A stretch of 64,000 nt of DNA from CAVQBP01 sp963710745 (lineage in GTDB: Bacteria > Bacteroidota > Ignavibacteria > Ignavibacteriales > Ignavibacteriaceae), in contig CAVQBP010000024.1 in the NCBI GenBank assembly GCA_963710745.1, forward strand, positions 186,001-250,000, written 5' to 3'. How positions within the stretch are numbered: position 1 is the first letter of the stretch; every line of letters begins with the position of its first letter. This document shows positions 1-8,802 of the stretch, piece after piece. The notes below the pieces were generated by a model. The model was not told where the DNA came from. It searched no databases and saw nothing but the letters and a program-made list of their open reading frames with translations. Position numbers and translations under genes: made by a program.

Positions 1-329
1 TTCAGGTATTTAATTATTTCCATCAGCATTTTTTCTTTTACTGTAGAAAACTCACTATTCTTAAATGAATCATTTTTATTTATTAAAGGTGAAATATCAA
101 TACTTTTTTCCACCGGGAGTTCTTCCCCATCCAGATTGTCATTAGAATTATTGTTATCATTTTTATCATTGTTATCTTCAGAGGTAAATCGTACTGCTGG
201 GGATTTCTCTTCATTCTTATCTGGCTTCTCATTATATCTGACAGAATTGGATGAAGCAGAACAGCCGGAATAAATGACTACTCCGGCTGATAAAAATAAA
301 ATAAATATTAAATAATTTGTTAATCTCAC
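1..329 (-). CDS. Putative lipoprotein, 3' end cut by the window edge
   Basis: I read an open frame of 109 codons from a GTG at 329 to the window edge, with no stop. It begins with Met-Arg, a hydrophobic stretch of about 18 residues and a lipobox-like Tyr-Ser-Gly-Cys near residue 28, so a lipid-anchored envelope protein is likely. The next ~50 residues are rich in Asn, Asp, Glu and Lys, as in a flexible linker after a lipid anchor. It lies 45 bases downstream of rpoD on the same strand and may be cotranscribed. No domain is recognisable in the visible part. The GTG start is inferred because it directly precedes the signal peptide; no strong ribosome binding site is visible. Confidence 0.6.
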   Translation of the reverse strand, partial: MRLTNYLIFILFLSAGVVIYSGCSASSNSVRYNEKPDKNEEKSPAVRFTSEDNNDKNDNNNSNDNLDGEELPVEKSIDISPLINKNDSFKNSEFSTVKEKMLMEIIKYL

Positions 330-374
330 AATTAAAAATCCGGTGAATAAACTAAGAAATACAAATTGTGACAT

Positions 375-1229
375 TTATCCAAGGTATGCCCTCAAGCTTT
401 CGCTTTTTGATGCGCGCCTTAATCTTCTAATAGCCTTTTCCTTTATCTGCCTTACTCTTTCCCTTGTGAGATTAAATCTTTCGCCGATTTCTTCAAGAGT
501 TAGTGAATGTTCTTTATTCAAACCAAAATAAAGTTTAATAACTTCGGCTTCTCTTTCAGATAAACTTGAAAGTGCCCTGTCAATTTCTGCTTTAAGCGAT
601 TCGTTCATTAAAGAAAAATCAGGTGTCGGCTGATCATCATTCTCCATAATATCAAGTAACCGGTTTTCTTCCCCCTGAGAAAAGGGGGCATCCATAGAAA
701 CATGTTTACCGGATATCCTAAGAGCATCAGCAATTTCACTAACATCCATATCAAGTTCAGTAGCTATTTCAGCAGCGTTGGGCTCCCGTTCAAATTCCTG
801 TTCCAAATTACTGTAAGCTTTACCGATTTTATTTAACGCTCCGACACGGTTCAAAGGAAGCCTAACAATACGTGCTTGTTCGGCTAATGCCTGCAGGATA
901 GACTGTCTAATCCACCAAACGGCATATGATATGAACTTGAAACCTCTTGTTTCATCAAATCTTTTTGCAGCTTTAATTAATCCAAGATTCCCTTCATTTA
1001 TAAGATCACCTAGCGAAAGTCCTTGATTCTGGTATTGTTTGGCAACACTAACCACAAATCTTAAATTAGCTTTAGTAAGCAGCTCCAAAGCATTTCGATC
1101 CCCTTTTTTTATTTTGATTGCCAATTCAACTTCCTGCTCGGGGCTAAGAAGATCAACTTTTCCAATCTCCTGAAGATATTTATCAAGAGATTGGCTCTCC
1201 CGGCTTGTAAAATGTTTTGTTATTTTCAA
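375..1229 (-). CDS. rpoD: RNA polymerase primary sigma factor (RpoD/SigA)
   Basis: Housekeeping sigma factor that directs RNA polymerase to promoters. The 284-residue protein starts almost directly with region 1.2 (DKYLQEIG, near residue 16). It has region 2.3-2.4 (YAVWWIRQSILQALAEQ, residues ~102-118) and a region 4 helix-turn-helix (LTLEEIGERFN then TRERVRQIKEKA, residues ~243-266). Region 1.1 and the long non-conserved insert of E. coli RpoD are absent. That compact form is the one found in Bacteroidota-related phyla, whose primary sigma reads TTTG/TAnnTTTG promoters; such promoters occur elsewhere in this window. The 249-base gap upstream holds a short repeat word (1432-1445) but no promoter I could assign with confidence. 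Confidence 0.96.
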   Translation of the reverse strand: MKITKHFTSRESQSLDKYLQEIGKVDLLSPEQEVELAIKIKKGDRNALELLTKANLRFVVSVAKQYQNQGLSLGDLINEGNLGLIKAAKRFDETRGFKFISYAVWWIRQSILQALAEQARIVRLPLNRVGALNKIGKAYSNLEQEFEREPNAAEIATELDMDVSEIADALRISGKHVSMDAPFSQGEENRLLDIMENDDQPTPDFSLMNESLKAEIDRALSSLSEREAEVIKLYFGLNKEHSLTLEEIGERFNLTRERVRQIKEKAIRRLRRASKSESLRAYLG

Positions 1230-1478
1230 GCTAACCTCACTTTGATTTGAAGGTTAATACTATTTCTTCAATTATCGATGATTTTTTTAATAATTACAGG
1301 TTAATTAATATTCCCTATTGTAAAAAAATGTCACCATTATTGAATAACCTCAATTTTTTTTAACATCAAGTAATTAGCGTTGTAAAAATTTAACCTAAAA
1401 TAAATTATTTTATCCATTTAGTAAAGTGAACCAATATAACAATAAGATGCTATTTACAATTACAATAATTGTTTGCAT

Positions 1479-2642
1479 TCAATTTTTTAAAAAACTTACA
1501 CCATTTAGTAAATTTTGAACATTAAAAAAATCTGCTGCCGTTTTTCCAACATCAGAAAAAGTTTTCCTGATACCTAAATTGCGGCTTTTTTCACCTTTTC
1601 GATAAAAAAGAAGAGGTACATATTCCCTGCTGTGATCTGTACTGGGAGTGGTGGGATCATTTCCGTGATCAGCAGTTATAATTACAGCATCTGATTGATC
1701 CAAATTGGATAAGAATGACGGTAAAAAGCTATCAAAATCTTTTAATGCCGCTGCAAAACCTTCGGGATCATTTCTATGACCAAAATAAACATCAAAATCG
1801 ACTAAATTGGCAAATAAAAAAGAATTATTCACCTTCTTTGAATATTCCAGTAATTTTTCCATCTCTTCTTTATTAGACTTTGTATGTTCCGCAATTTTTA
1901 TTCCTCTATTATTAAAAAGATCTGAAATCTTGCCAATAGCTACGGTTTGTATTTTTTTACCATAAAGAACGTCCAGAATTGTCTCAGAAGGAGGATCAAG
2001 CGAATAGTCTTTTCTATTAGTTGTTCTAGTATAATCCCCATTCTGTCCCAAAAAGGGACGAGCAATTACTCTTCCAACAATTAATGGAGGAGTAAGCACT
2101 TTTTCGCGTGTAATTTCACAAATTTTATACTGCTGTTCAAGAGGAATTACTTTTTCGTGGGCTGCAATTTGAAAAACCGAATCTGCAGAAGTGTAAATGA
2201 TTGGATACCCGGTTTTGACATGTTCATCACCAAGCTCTTTAATTATTTCAGTTCCAGAAGCTGGCTTATTTCCAAGAATCCCTTTGCAGCCCGTTAATTG
2301 CAAAAATTTATCCGTTAATTCCTTTGGAAATCCATCGGGAAAATAAGAAAAATCAAAATCAATTTTTAATCCTCCAATTTCCCAATGACCTGTTGTTGAA
2401 TCCTTTCCTTTTGATATTTCTTTCATTTTTCCGAAAGACGCCATGGGGTCTGCCACATTTTTAATCCCGGCTATATCTTTTATATTACCTAAACCCATTT
2501 TTCCCAGGTTTGGTAAGTGTAATCCGTTAACGGACTTTGCTATGTTGCCAAGGGTGTCGCTTCCTTCATCTCCGTAATTTGAAGCATCGGGTAATTCTCC
2601 AATGCCAACACCATCAAGTATTATCAAAAAGAGATTATTCAT
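1479..2642 (-). CDS. deoB: Phosphopentomutase
   Basis: Interconverts ribose-1-phosphate (or deoxyribose-1-phosphate) and the 5-phosphate, feeding nucleoside sugars into the pentose phosphate pathway. The 387-residue length fits the family. As in alkaline-phosphatase-superfamily enzymes, metal-binding motifs lie at the N terminus (ILDGVGIGELPDA, near residues 8-20) and near the C terminus (ADHGNDPTTPSTDHSREY). STTGHWE near residue 85 is the region carrying the phosphorylated threonine. It stands between rpoD and a signalling protein with gaps of about 150-250 bases on both sides, so it is probably its own transcription unit. Confidence 0.96.
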   Translation of the reverse strand: MNNLFLIILDGVGIGELPDASNYGDEGSDTLGNIAKSVNGLHLPNLGKMGLGNIKDIAGIKNVADPMASFGKMKEISKGKDSTTGHWEIGGLKIDFDFSYFPDGFPKELTDKFLQLTGCKGILGNKPASGTEIIKELGDEHVKTGYPIIYTSADSVFQIAAHEKVIPLEQQYKICEITREKVLTPPLIVGRVIARPFLGQNGDYTRTTNRKDYSLDPPSETILDVLYGKKIQTVAIGKISDLFNNRGIKIAEHTKSNKEEMEKLLEYSKKVNNSFLFANLVDFDVYFGHRNDPEGFAAALKDFDSFLPSFLSNLDQSDAVIITADHGNDPTTPSTDHSREYVPLLFYRKGEKSRNLGIRKTFSDVGKTAADFFNVQNLLNGVSFLKN

Positions 2643-2680
2643 TTATAATTTATAAATTTATACAAGACTGAAATTAAATT

Positions 2681-2755
2681 TCTAAATTGTTTAGTTGTTA
2701 AATCGCTTTGAACTTTGTTTAACAATAAAGCAATATAACAATAAAACGATATAAC
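2681..2755. repeat. Degenerate AT-rich octamer array upstream of deoB
   Basis: Two imperfect 16-base copies follow one another at 2721-2736 and 2737-2752 (AACAATAAAGCAATAT and AACAATAAAACGATAT, two differences). The stretch before them (2681-2705) carries related complementary words such as TTGTTTAGTTGTTAAA, so partial fold-back is possible. The 14-mer CAATATAACAATAA at 2731-2744 recurs exactly at 1432-1445, in the gap upstream of rpoD. Confidence 0.6.
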
Positions 2756-2794
2756 TTTAAATTTATATTATCAAATGTTGATAGATTTGGAAGG

Positions 2795-4651
2795 TTAATT
2801 AATATTCCTGACGGTATTTCCGCCTCTTTCCAGGGCTTTTTGAAGTGCCAGATCAGCATTGTGAATTATTTCTTCTACATCAATTTTATTAGTAGCCGAA
2901 GCAACACCGACAGAAATGGTATATGTAGTCTGTTTCGAGACGACAGCTATGGGTTTACGGGCAACTTTAACTCTTAATTTTTCTGCCCAGATAAAAATAT
3001 CTTTTGTATTAGAATTAAAGAAATAAACTGCAAAAAGTTTTTCATCCAGTCTGCCAAACAAATTAAGCGGTGTCATTTCTTTTAGAATCATTTCAGAAAC
3101 CGATTCCAGAACTTTAGGGAAAGGATTACCGTCAAACAGTGATTCCTGCTCAAGAAAATCATCAATCCTGATTAAAGCAAGTGCTCCCGGTGCTTTTAGT
3201 TGCTCGGCTTTTACCAGGTCCGTGACCATTCTTTCTTTAAATGTTAAAGCATTAAGTGCTTTTGTTTCAATATCAACAGCAAGAAAACTTTTAAGTAATT
3301 TTTGAGTTGAATATGAATAAATTATAAATGCTAAAAGGGAAACACTGCTTTTCAAAAAATGAACATCGGAATTTGTGTAAGCATTTTTCCTTAAGCTCTC
3401 AAAACATAGTACCCCGTAATTCTGGGAATTATAGATGAGCGGAATAGCCAAGAAAGAACCATCAAAGCTGACATCTTCAACTTTTGCAAACCTGACATAA
3501 TTACCAGCTGAAGTGTCATCAATTTTTATCGGGACACCGGTTACGATAGATTTCCCGACCAGTGTACCTGTTAATTCAATATCCAGATTATGCCCAATAT
3601 ATTTTAATGATGTATTATTGATTATTTTTATTGTTTTAAATTTCTGCTCCAGAGGTTGATAATAAACAAATGCAAAAGCATCCCAGTTGATTAGGAGTCC
3701 AACTGCATTTTGAATTGAATTTATTAAATCCTCTTCACTTTCAAATTTCTTATCCGGGTTAATTAAATTTGTTAACCCTTTTAACCGCTGCTGTGACAGA
3801 GATTCAAAATGCTTCTCTTCGAATATTCCTATTATCATAGTAATAACACGAACAAATCTTCCGAGAGCATAAATAGTTTCAATTCCAAAAGCATCTCCAA
3901 CCTTTGAATCTACAGCAATAATTGCAATTAATTGTTTATCATAAAAAAGAGGAACACCTACAAAACTTCTGATACCTTGAGGAGAATTGTAATACCTTAT
4001 TACATCTGCTTCTGCATTTGGTGAGATATCGGACAGAAGCTCAGGTTCTCCTTTCTGAACTATCTTGCTTAAAATATCATCTTCAATATCAAACTTTCTT
4101 CCGGAGATATCAGAAGAATTGGATACAAATTTTTCAATAGTGAGTTTTTCTTTTTGCTTATTATACCAGAAGAAAATTGCTGTATTGGCTACATAGGCTT
4201 CTTTAATGACTATCAGCATTTTTTCGAGAACGAAGGAAAACTGACCTCCGTGTCCTAATTCATCCGGAAGAGATTCGTTAGCAATCTCTTCAAATTTCTC
4301 TTTCAAATCAGGAGGCTTTAAAGTTGTTTTTGAATGACGTTTCTCCGGTGTATAGTTTTCAGCAGTAATTACTTCAATTTCTTTATTTTGTGAAATAATT
4401 TGAAATGAGTCATCAATATTTTCTTCAGAAATTGAAGGATTATCATCAGTATAATTATCTTCAGAAACATGCGGTGAAAAAGAAGAGCTGAATCTTATTG
4501 AATCCCTGAGGAAAATAATAAATGCAACATAAATAACTATTAAAGCGATTGTAATTACACGTATAATGAGGTCATCAGTAAAGAATAGAATTGCAGCCAA
4601 GAGCGGGACAACTAGAAAAATTAATATTCTTTTTTTCTGTCTGCGATCCAT
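2795..4651 (-). CDS. Membrane-anchored GAF-domain protein with a degenerate GGDEF-like domain
   Basis: The 618-residue protein has two N-terminal membrane segments (residues ~9-50), then an acidic linker, two GAF-like regions (~130-290 and ~310-460) and a C-terminal region (~470-618) that resembles a GGDEF diguanylate cyclase fold. The signature loop expected to read GG(D/E)EF reads GRLDEKLFAV near residue 535, so the catalytic glycines and acidic residue are missing. The later block ISVGVASA, and NADLALQKALERGGN, do match the family. I infer a sensor or scaffold that does not make cyclic di-GMP; it may bind nucleotide or act by protein contacts. Precise function is unknown. Confidence 0.75.
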   Translation of the reverse strand: MDRRQKKRILIFLVVPLLAAILFFTDDLIIRVITIALIVIYVAFIIFLRDSIRFSSSFSPHVSEDNYTDDNPSISEENIDDSFQIISQNKEIEVITAENYTPEKRHSKTTLKPPDLKEKFEEIANESLPDELGHGGQFSFVLEKMLIVIKEAYVANTAIFFWYNKQKEKLTIEKFVSNSSDISGRKFDIEDDILSKIVQKGEPELLSDISPNAEADVIRYYNSPQGIRSFVGVPLFYDKQLIAIIAVDSKVGDAFGIETIYALGRFVRVITMIIGIFEEKHFESLSQQRLKGLTNLINPDKKFESEEDLINSIQNAVGLLINWDAFAFVYYQPLEQKFKTIKIINNTSLKYIGHNLDIELTGTLVGKSIVTGVPIKIDDTSAGNYVRFAKVEDVSFDGSFLAIPLIYNSQNYGVLCFESLRKNAYTNSDVHFLKSSVSLLAFIIYSYSTQKLLKSFLAVDIETKALNALTFKERMVTDLVKAEQLKAPGALALIRIDDFLEQESLFDGNPFPKVLESVSEMILKEMTPLNLFGRLDEKLFAVYFFNSNTKDIFIWAEKLRVKVARKPIAVVSKQTTYTISVGVASATNKIDVEEIIHNADLALQKALERGGNTVRNIN

Positions 4652-4726
4652 AAAAGAAAATAGCTTGAAGGTTATTAATAAACAAAAATAAATATAAAAT
4701 AACTATAATGTAAAGCAACCAAAATT

Positions 4727-5314
4727 CTATTCATAAATTATTTGAGATAATTTTTTAATAATATCCTTTTTTCCCCTTTTATTGTATGACGAATAGGGGA
4801 AATAGTTTTCACCTAAAACTAACTTTGGAAAAAATTCACAAATTCTTTTTTTCAATGAGGACAGCTCAGATTGTTTGAGCTTATCTATTTTATTCAGGAT
4901 AAGCATGTAAGGAATATTATTAAACTCTAATAATTCATTAAGTTGAATATCCAGCTCGGTTGGAGCATGCCGGGAATCAATAAAATGAAAAGCATATATA
5001 ATTTTTTTAGATGCTTTAATATACTGCGATAAAAGCTTCCCCCAGGATTCTCTTTCTTTCAGACTGGTTTTTGCATATCCAAAGCCCGGTAAATCAACTA
5101 AATAAAATTTATCATCAATATTGTAATAATTTATAGAGCGGGTTTTCCCTGGTGTTGAACTGATTTTCGCCAAATTCTTCCTGTTAAAAATAGAATTAAT
5201 AAAAGAAGATTTACCTACATTAGAGCGACCACAAAGGATAATCTCCGGGAAATTATCTTTCGGGATTTGGGAAAGTTCATATACTGATTTTAAAAACTCT
5301 TGTTTCTCAAACAT
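4727..5314 (-). CDS. engB: Ribosome biogenesis GTP-binding protein EngB (YsxC/YihA)
   Basis: Small GTPase needed for large-subunit maturation. The 195-residue protein shows the G1 motif GRSNVGKSSFIN (29-40), a G2 threonine in SSTPGKT, G3 DLPGFG and G4 NKID, in order and with family spacing. It follows the ribosomal protein block on the same strand, about 130 bases after the rplQ stop and beyond a terminator, so it is probably transcribed separately or by read-through. Confidence 0.97.
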   Translation of the reverse strand: MFEKQEFLKSVYELSQIPKDNFPEIILCGRSNVGKSSFINSIFNRKNLAKISSTPGKTRSINYYNIDDKFYLVDLPGFGYAKTSLKERESWGKLLSQYIKASKKIIYAFHFIDSRHAPTELDIQLNELLEFNNIPYMLILNKIDKLKQSELSSLKKRICEFFPKLVLGENYFPYSSYNKRGKKDIIKKLSQIIYE

Positions 5315-5393
5315 TACATTAACCTAAAAGCAAAATCAAATCCACTTTATAAAATATGATTTATAAAAATTATTAATTTTATGGCTTTAAAAC

Positions 5394-5413
5394 AAAAAAA
5401 GCTCCACCGGAGC
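5394..5413 (-). terminator. Intrinsic terminator after rplQ
   Basis: Reading the minus strand, GCTCC-GGT-GGAGC (5413-5401) is followed directly by seven T (5400-5394). An A-run just upstream can extend the stem by pairing with the T-run. It lies 28 bases after the rplQ stop and should end the alpha operon. Confidence 0.85.
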
Positions 5414-5441
5414 CTTTTTTGAAAAAATTATTTGCTGATCT

Positions 5442-5933
5442 TCACACTTTCGCTGCTTCAGCAGAAGTTTCTTCAACAACCTTAGCCTCTTCAATTTCTT
5501 CTTCTTTTTCAGATTTAGCTTTACGCTTTTCTTCTCTCTTCTCTTTCTTTTCTTCTGCTTTTTTGTTAATCACATCATTGTAATCAACCAGCTCAAGAAT
5601 TGCCATACTAGCAGCATCACCAATTCTATTACCCAGTTTTACTACTCTTGTATATCCACCGGGACGGTCACCAATTTTCGGAACTATTTCGCTGAATAAT
5701 TCCTTCACAACTTCTTTATCATGGACGACTTTCATTACCTGCCTGATTGAGTGAAGATCGTTTTTCCTGGCTTTAGTAATTATAGTATCCACATAACTTC
5801 TTGCTTCTTTTGCTTTTGCAACAGTTGTTTTGATTCTTTTATGTTTTAAAACTGAAGTCACTAATGCTCCCATAAGAGCTTTTCTATGGCTTGAAGTCCT
5901 GTTAAATTTTCTTCCTTTTACTCTGTGTCTCAT
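5442..5933 (-). CDS. rplQ: 50S ribosomal protein L17 with charged C-terminal tail
   Basis: Large-subunit protein near the exit tunnel. The family core fills about the first 120 residues (MRHRVKGRKFNRTSSHRKAL start, VDTIITKAR, GGYTRVVKLGNRIGDAA). It is followed by a ~40-residue tail dominated by Lys and Glu and ending in EETSAEAAKV, which standard L17 proteins of ~120-130 residues lack. Last gene of the alpha operon, 22 bases after rpoA, followed by a terminator. Confidence 0.97.
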   Translation of the reverse strand: MRHRVKGRKFNRTSSHRKALMGALVTSVLKHKRIKTTVAKAKEARSYVDTIITKARKNDLHSIRQVMKVVHDKEVVKELFSEIVPKIGDRPGGYTRVVKLGNRIGDAASMAILELVDYNDVINKKAEEKKEKREEKRKAKSEKEEEIEEAKVVEETSAEAAKV

Positions 5934-5955
5934 TGGAAATCCTTCTATACAAAAA

Positions 5956-6951
5956 TTAAGGTGTTTCTACTTCATCTTTTAGATATTTATCTACATCCAT
6001 ACCGAATTCTAGGCCGAGATTTTCAACAATCTCCATCAGTTCGGCTAAAGATTTTCTTCCGAAGTTCCTGAACCGCAGCATTTCAGATTCATCTTTCCTT
6101 ACCAGATCGGAAAGGGTTTTAATATTTGCAGCTTTCAAACAATTATGAGATCTAACACTTAATTCAAGATCATCAACATTGGTAAGAAGTATCTTTTTGA
6201 TTCTTTCTTTTTCACTATCTTTCTGACTTACTGCCTGTTCTTCTTCCTGTTCAATATCAAAATTTATAAATAACTGAATATGGTCTTTTAAAATTTTTGC
6301 AGCCTGAGTAAGTGCATCCTCAGGGGTAAGTGAACCATCAGTTAAAATTTCAAGGGTTAATTTTTCAAAATCGTTTTTATCTCCAATACGAACATTTTCA
6401 ACATCATATTTAACGTTCTTTATCGGTGTAAAAATCGAATCGATTGGAATAACACCTATAGTATAATCCTCGGATACATTCTCCGAAGAAGGGACATATC
6501 CTTTACCTTTGCCAGCCCTTATTTCCATATCAAATTTTGCATTTTTATTTAAGGATGCAATGTGAAGTTCAGGATTTAAAATTTCAATTTCAGCACTAGC
6601 TTTCTGGATATCAGCTGCTGTAAATTCTCCTTCACCGTTAAAAGAAATATCAATCTTGTTCGGTTTTTTGTTAAGAAGTTTCATCCTAACCTGTTTAAGA
6701 TTGAGAATAATTTCAGAAACATCCTCAATAACTCCTTCGATAGTAGTAAATTCATGAAGGACACCGCTGAACTTAACAGAAGTAATAGCGGCACCGGTTA
6801 AAGAAGATAATAATACTCTTCTAAGTGAATTACCTAATGTAACTCCATAACCTCTTTCCAATGGCTGAAGTAAAAATTTACCAAAGGAATTAGTATAACT
6901 AGTCTCATCTAAAATTACTGCTTCCGGCATCTTTAAATATGATACACTCAT
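5956..6951 (-). CDS. rpoA: RNA polymerase alpha subunit
   Basis: Scaffolds assembly of beta and beta' and contacts UP elements and activators. The 331-residue protein has the N-terminal dimerisation domain (GYGVTLGNSLRRVLLSSLTGAAIT near residues 33-56), an acidic linker (QEEEQAVSQKDSEKE, ~235-250) and the helix-hairpin-helix C-terminal domain (LSVRSHNCLKAANI, LRFRNFGRKSLAEL). It sits between rpsD and rplQ in the usual alpha-operon position. Confidence 0.98.
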   Translation of the reverse strand: MSVSYLKMPEAVILDETSYTNSFGKFLLQPLERGYGVTLGNSLRRVLLSSLTGAAITSVKFSGVLHEFTTIEGVIEDVSEIILNLKQVRMKLLNKKPNKIDISFNGEGEFTAADIQKASAEIEILNPELHIASLNKNAKFDMEIRAGKGKGYVPSSENVSEDYTIGVIPIDSIFTPIKNVKYDVENVRIGDKNDFEKLTLEILTDGSLTPEDALTQAAKILKDHIQLFINFDIEQEEEQAVSQKDSEKERIKKILLTNVDDLELSVRSHNCLKAANIKTLSDLVRKDESEMLRFRNFGRKSLAELMEIVENLGLEFGMDVDKYLKDEVETP

Positions 6952-6988
6952 TATTAATCCTCTAAAATATTAATCTTAAAAATTTTAT

Positions 6989-7615
6989 TTATTTGGAATA
7001 AAGCTCAACAACCAATTGCTCGTTAGCATTTAGAGGAACGTCAACTCTATCGGGAACCTGTAAAAACGTTCCTGAGAGCGAGGCTTTATCAATTGATAAC
7101 CAGGAATAAGTACTGTCTTTTACTCTCTTAAGTGAACTGTGAATGGCATCTAACTTTTTACTTTTATCTTTAATTTTGATAATATCACCAGAACTGAGAA
7201 TATATGATGGAATATCAACTAAGTGATCATTAACAATAACGTGTCTATGCCTAATTAATTGTCTAGCTTGTTTTCTTGAAGAAGCAAATCCAAGTCTGAA
7301 CACGACATTATCCAGTCTGCTTTCCAGTATTTTAACCAGGTTTTCACCTGTAATACCTTTTGCTTTATTTGCTTTTTCAAAATAATTTCTGAATTGAGTT
7401 TCCAATAAACCATATAATCTTTTAATTTTTTGTTTTTCTCTCAGCTGAATCCCGTATTCAGAAACTTTTGTTCTTCTTGAAAGGCCATGCTGTCCAGGCG
7501 GATAATTTCTGATTTCCACCGGACATTTTTCCGAATAGCATTTCTGCCCTTTAAGAAAAAGTTTTTGTCTTTCTCTTCTGCACAATTTACATACTGAATC
7601 AGTATATCTAGCCAT
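6989..7615 (-). CDS. rpsD: 30S ribosomal protein S4 (zinc-binding form)
   Basis: Primary assembly protein of the 30S body and, in many bacteria, translational regulator of the alpha operon. At 208 residues it has the S4 RNA-binding domain (LESRLDNVVFRLGFASSRKQ, then ARQLIRHRHVIVN). The N terminus carries four cysteines, Cys9, Cys12, Cys26 and Cys31, in the spacing of the zinc-binding variant. Located 24 bases after rpsK. Confidence 0.98.
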   Translation of the reverse strand: MARYTDSVCKLCRRERQKLFLKGQKCYSEKCPVEIRNYPPGQHGLSRRTKVSEYGIQLREKQKIKRLYGLLETQFRNYFEKANKAKGITGENLVKILESRLDNVVFRLGFASSRKQARQLIRHRHVIVNDHLVDIPSYILSSGDIIKIKDKSKKLDAIHSSLKRVKDSTYSWLSIDKASLSGTFLQVPDRVDVPLNANEQLVVELYSK

Positions 7616-7638
7616 TTACTTTATTCTCCGATATAAAA

Positions 7639-8025
7639 TTAAACTCTTCTTCTCTTTGGCGGCCTGCACCCATTATGAGGAATTGGAGTAACATCTTTAA
7701 TAGTGTTAATTAACAAACCTGCGGTATTCAAAGCTCTAATAGCTGCTTCTCTTCCGGAACCCGGGCCTTTAACTAAAACATCAACTCTGCGTAATCCTAA
7801 ATCATGAGCTTCTTTAGCAGCAGCTTCTGCAGAAATTTGAGCCGCGTAAGGAGTATTTTTTCTGGAACCTTTAAAACCATTTTTACCAGCAGACGACCAT
7901 GAAATAGTATTTCCGTAAATATCTGTAATGGTTACTAAAACATTATTAAAAGTTGCTTTAATATGAGCAACTCCATTAGCATCTACATGTGTTTTCTTTT
8001 TTGTTTTTTTTGCAACTTTAGCCAA
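7639..8025 (-). CDS. rpsK: 30S ribosomal protein S11
   Basis: Platform protein of the 30S subunit that contacts mRNA near the E site. The 128-residue sequence contains GNTISWSSAGKNGFKGSRK, the GPGSGREAAIRAL block and the conserved basic end HNGCRPPKRRRV. The N terminus is a short Lys-rich stretch. It lies between rpsM and rpsD, 24 bases from each. Confidence 0.98.
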   Translation of the reverse strand: MAKVAKKTKKKTHVDANGVAHIKATFNNVLVTITDIYGNTISWSSAGKNGFKGSRKNTPYAAQISAEAAAKEAHDLGLRRVDVLVKGPGSGREAAIRALNTAGLLINTIKDVTPIPHNGCRPPKRRRV

Positions 8026-8049
8026 AACTTAAACCTCCAAGTTATCTAA

Positions 8050-8433
8050 TTACTTTTTAGAAGGAGCTTTTTTCTTGCCCGCAACTGTTTTCCGTTTACC
8101 TTTCCTGGTTCTTGAGTTTGTCCTGGTTCTTTGACCTCTAGCGGGTAAACTTTTTCTGTGTCTTAATCCACGATAGGAACCTATATCCATTAACCTCTTA
8201 ATATTTTGCTGTATCTCACTTCTAAGAGCTCCTTCAACTTTATAATCTGCCGTCATCACAGCTCTTATCTGGGCAACTTCTTCATCAGTAAGATCAGACA
8301 CTTTTTTATCCGGGTTAACTTTTGCTTTTTCCAGGATCTCTTCGGATATATTTTTACCTACACCAAAAATATATCTTAAACCGAATAAAACTTTTTTATT
8401 TTTAGGTAAATCAACACCTGCTATACGAGCCAA
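8050..8433 (-). CDS. rpsM: 30S ribosomal protein S13
   Basis: Head protein that contacts the 50S subunit and P-site tRNA. The 127-residue sequence starts MARIAGVDLP and contains the helix-two-turns-helix region (IFGVGKNISEEIL) and the family block GLRHRKSLPARGQRTRTNSR with a Lys-rich end. It follows rpmJ by 25 bases. Confidence 0.98.
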   Translation of the reverse strand: MARIAGVDLPKNKKVLFGLRYIFGVGKNISEEILEKAKVNPDKKVSDLTDEEVAQIRAVMTADYKVEGALRSEIQQNIKRLMDIGSYRGLRHRKSLPARGQRTRTNSRTRKGKRKTVAGKKKAPSKK

Positions 8434-8458
8434 TTGAATTCTCCTTACTTATTAAAAA

Positions 8459-8572
8459 TTAACCTTGGCGTTGTTTGTGTTTTTTATTTTTACAAATAAC
8501 CCTCACAACACCTTTTCTTTTTATAATTTTACAATTATCACATATTTTTTTAACTGATGCTCTTACTTTCAT
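8459..8572 (-). CDS. rpmJ: 50S ribosomal protein L36
   Basis: A 37-codon gene from ATG at 8572 to TAA at 8459. The protein begins MKVRASVKKICDNCKII and ends ICKNKKHKQRQG. Its three cysteines and one histidine (CxxC, C, H) are the zinc ligands of the C+ form of L36. It sits between infA and rpsM, its usual place in the spc/alpha region. Confidence 0.97.
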   Translation of the reverse strand: MKVRASVKKICDNCKIIKRKGVVRVICKNKKHKQRQG

Positions 8573-8583
8573 TAAAAACTCCG

Positions 8584-8802
8584 TTATTTATATCTGTAGG
8601 TAATTCTACCTTTTGTTAAATCATATGGAGATAATTCAATAGAGACTTTATCGCCTACCAGAATCTTAATAAAATGCATTCTCATCTTTCCTGATATATG
8701 AGCTAAAATTTCGTGTCCATTATCAAGCTTAACCTTAAAATGTGCATTGGGTAAAGTTTCAGTAACTACTCCATCAACTTTTATAGGTCCTTGTTTTGCC
8801 AT
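8584..8802 (-). CDS. infA: Translation initiation factor IF-1
   Basis: Binds the A site of the 30S subunit during initiation. The 72-residue OB-fold protein starts MAKQGPIKVDGVV and contains KLDNGHEILAHISGKMRM and the end KGRITYRYK. I chose the ATG at 8802, not a TTG six bases upstream, because MAKQ is the family start. That ATG overlaps the map TGA stop by one base, indicating translational coupling. Confidence 0.97.
   Translation of the reverse strand: MAKQGPIKVDGVVTETLPNAHFKVKLDNGHEILAHISGKMRMHFIKILVGDKVSIELSPYDLTKGRITYRYK

Noticed and set aside
1455..1471. Terminator-like palindrome ACAATTA-CAA-TAATTGT after deoB
   Set aside because: It is only A/T-rich with two G-C pairs and no T-run in the deoB direction, so it is too weak to call.
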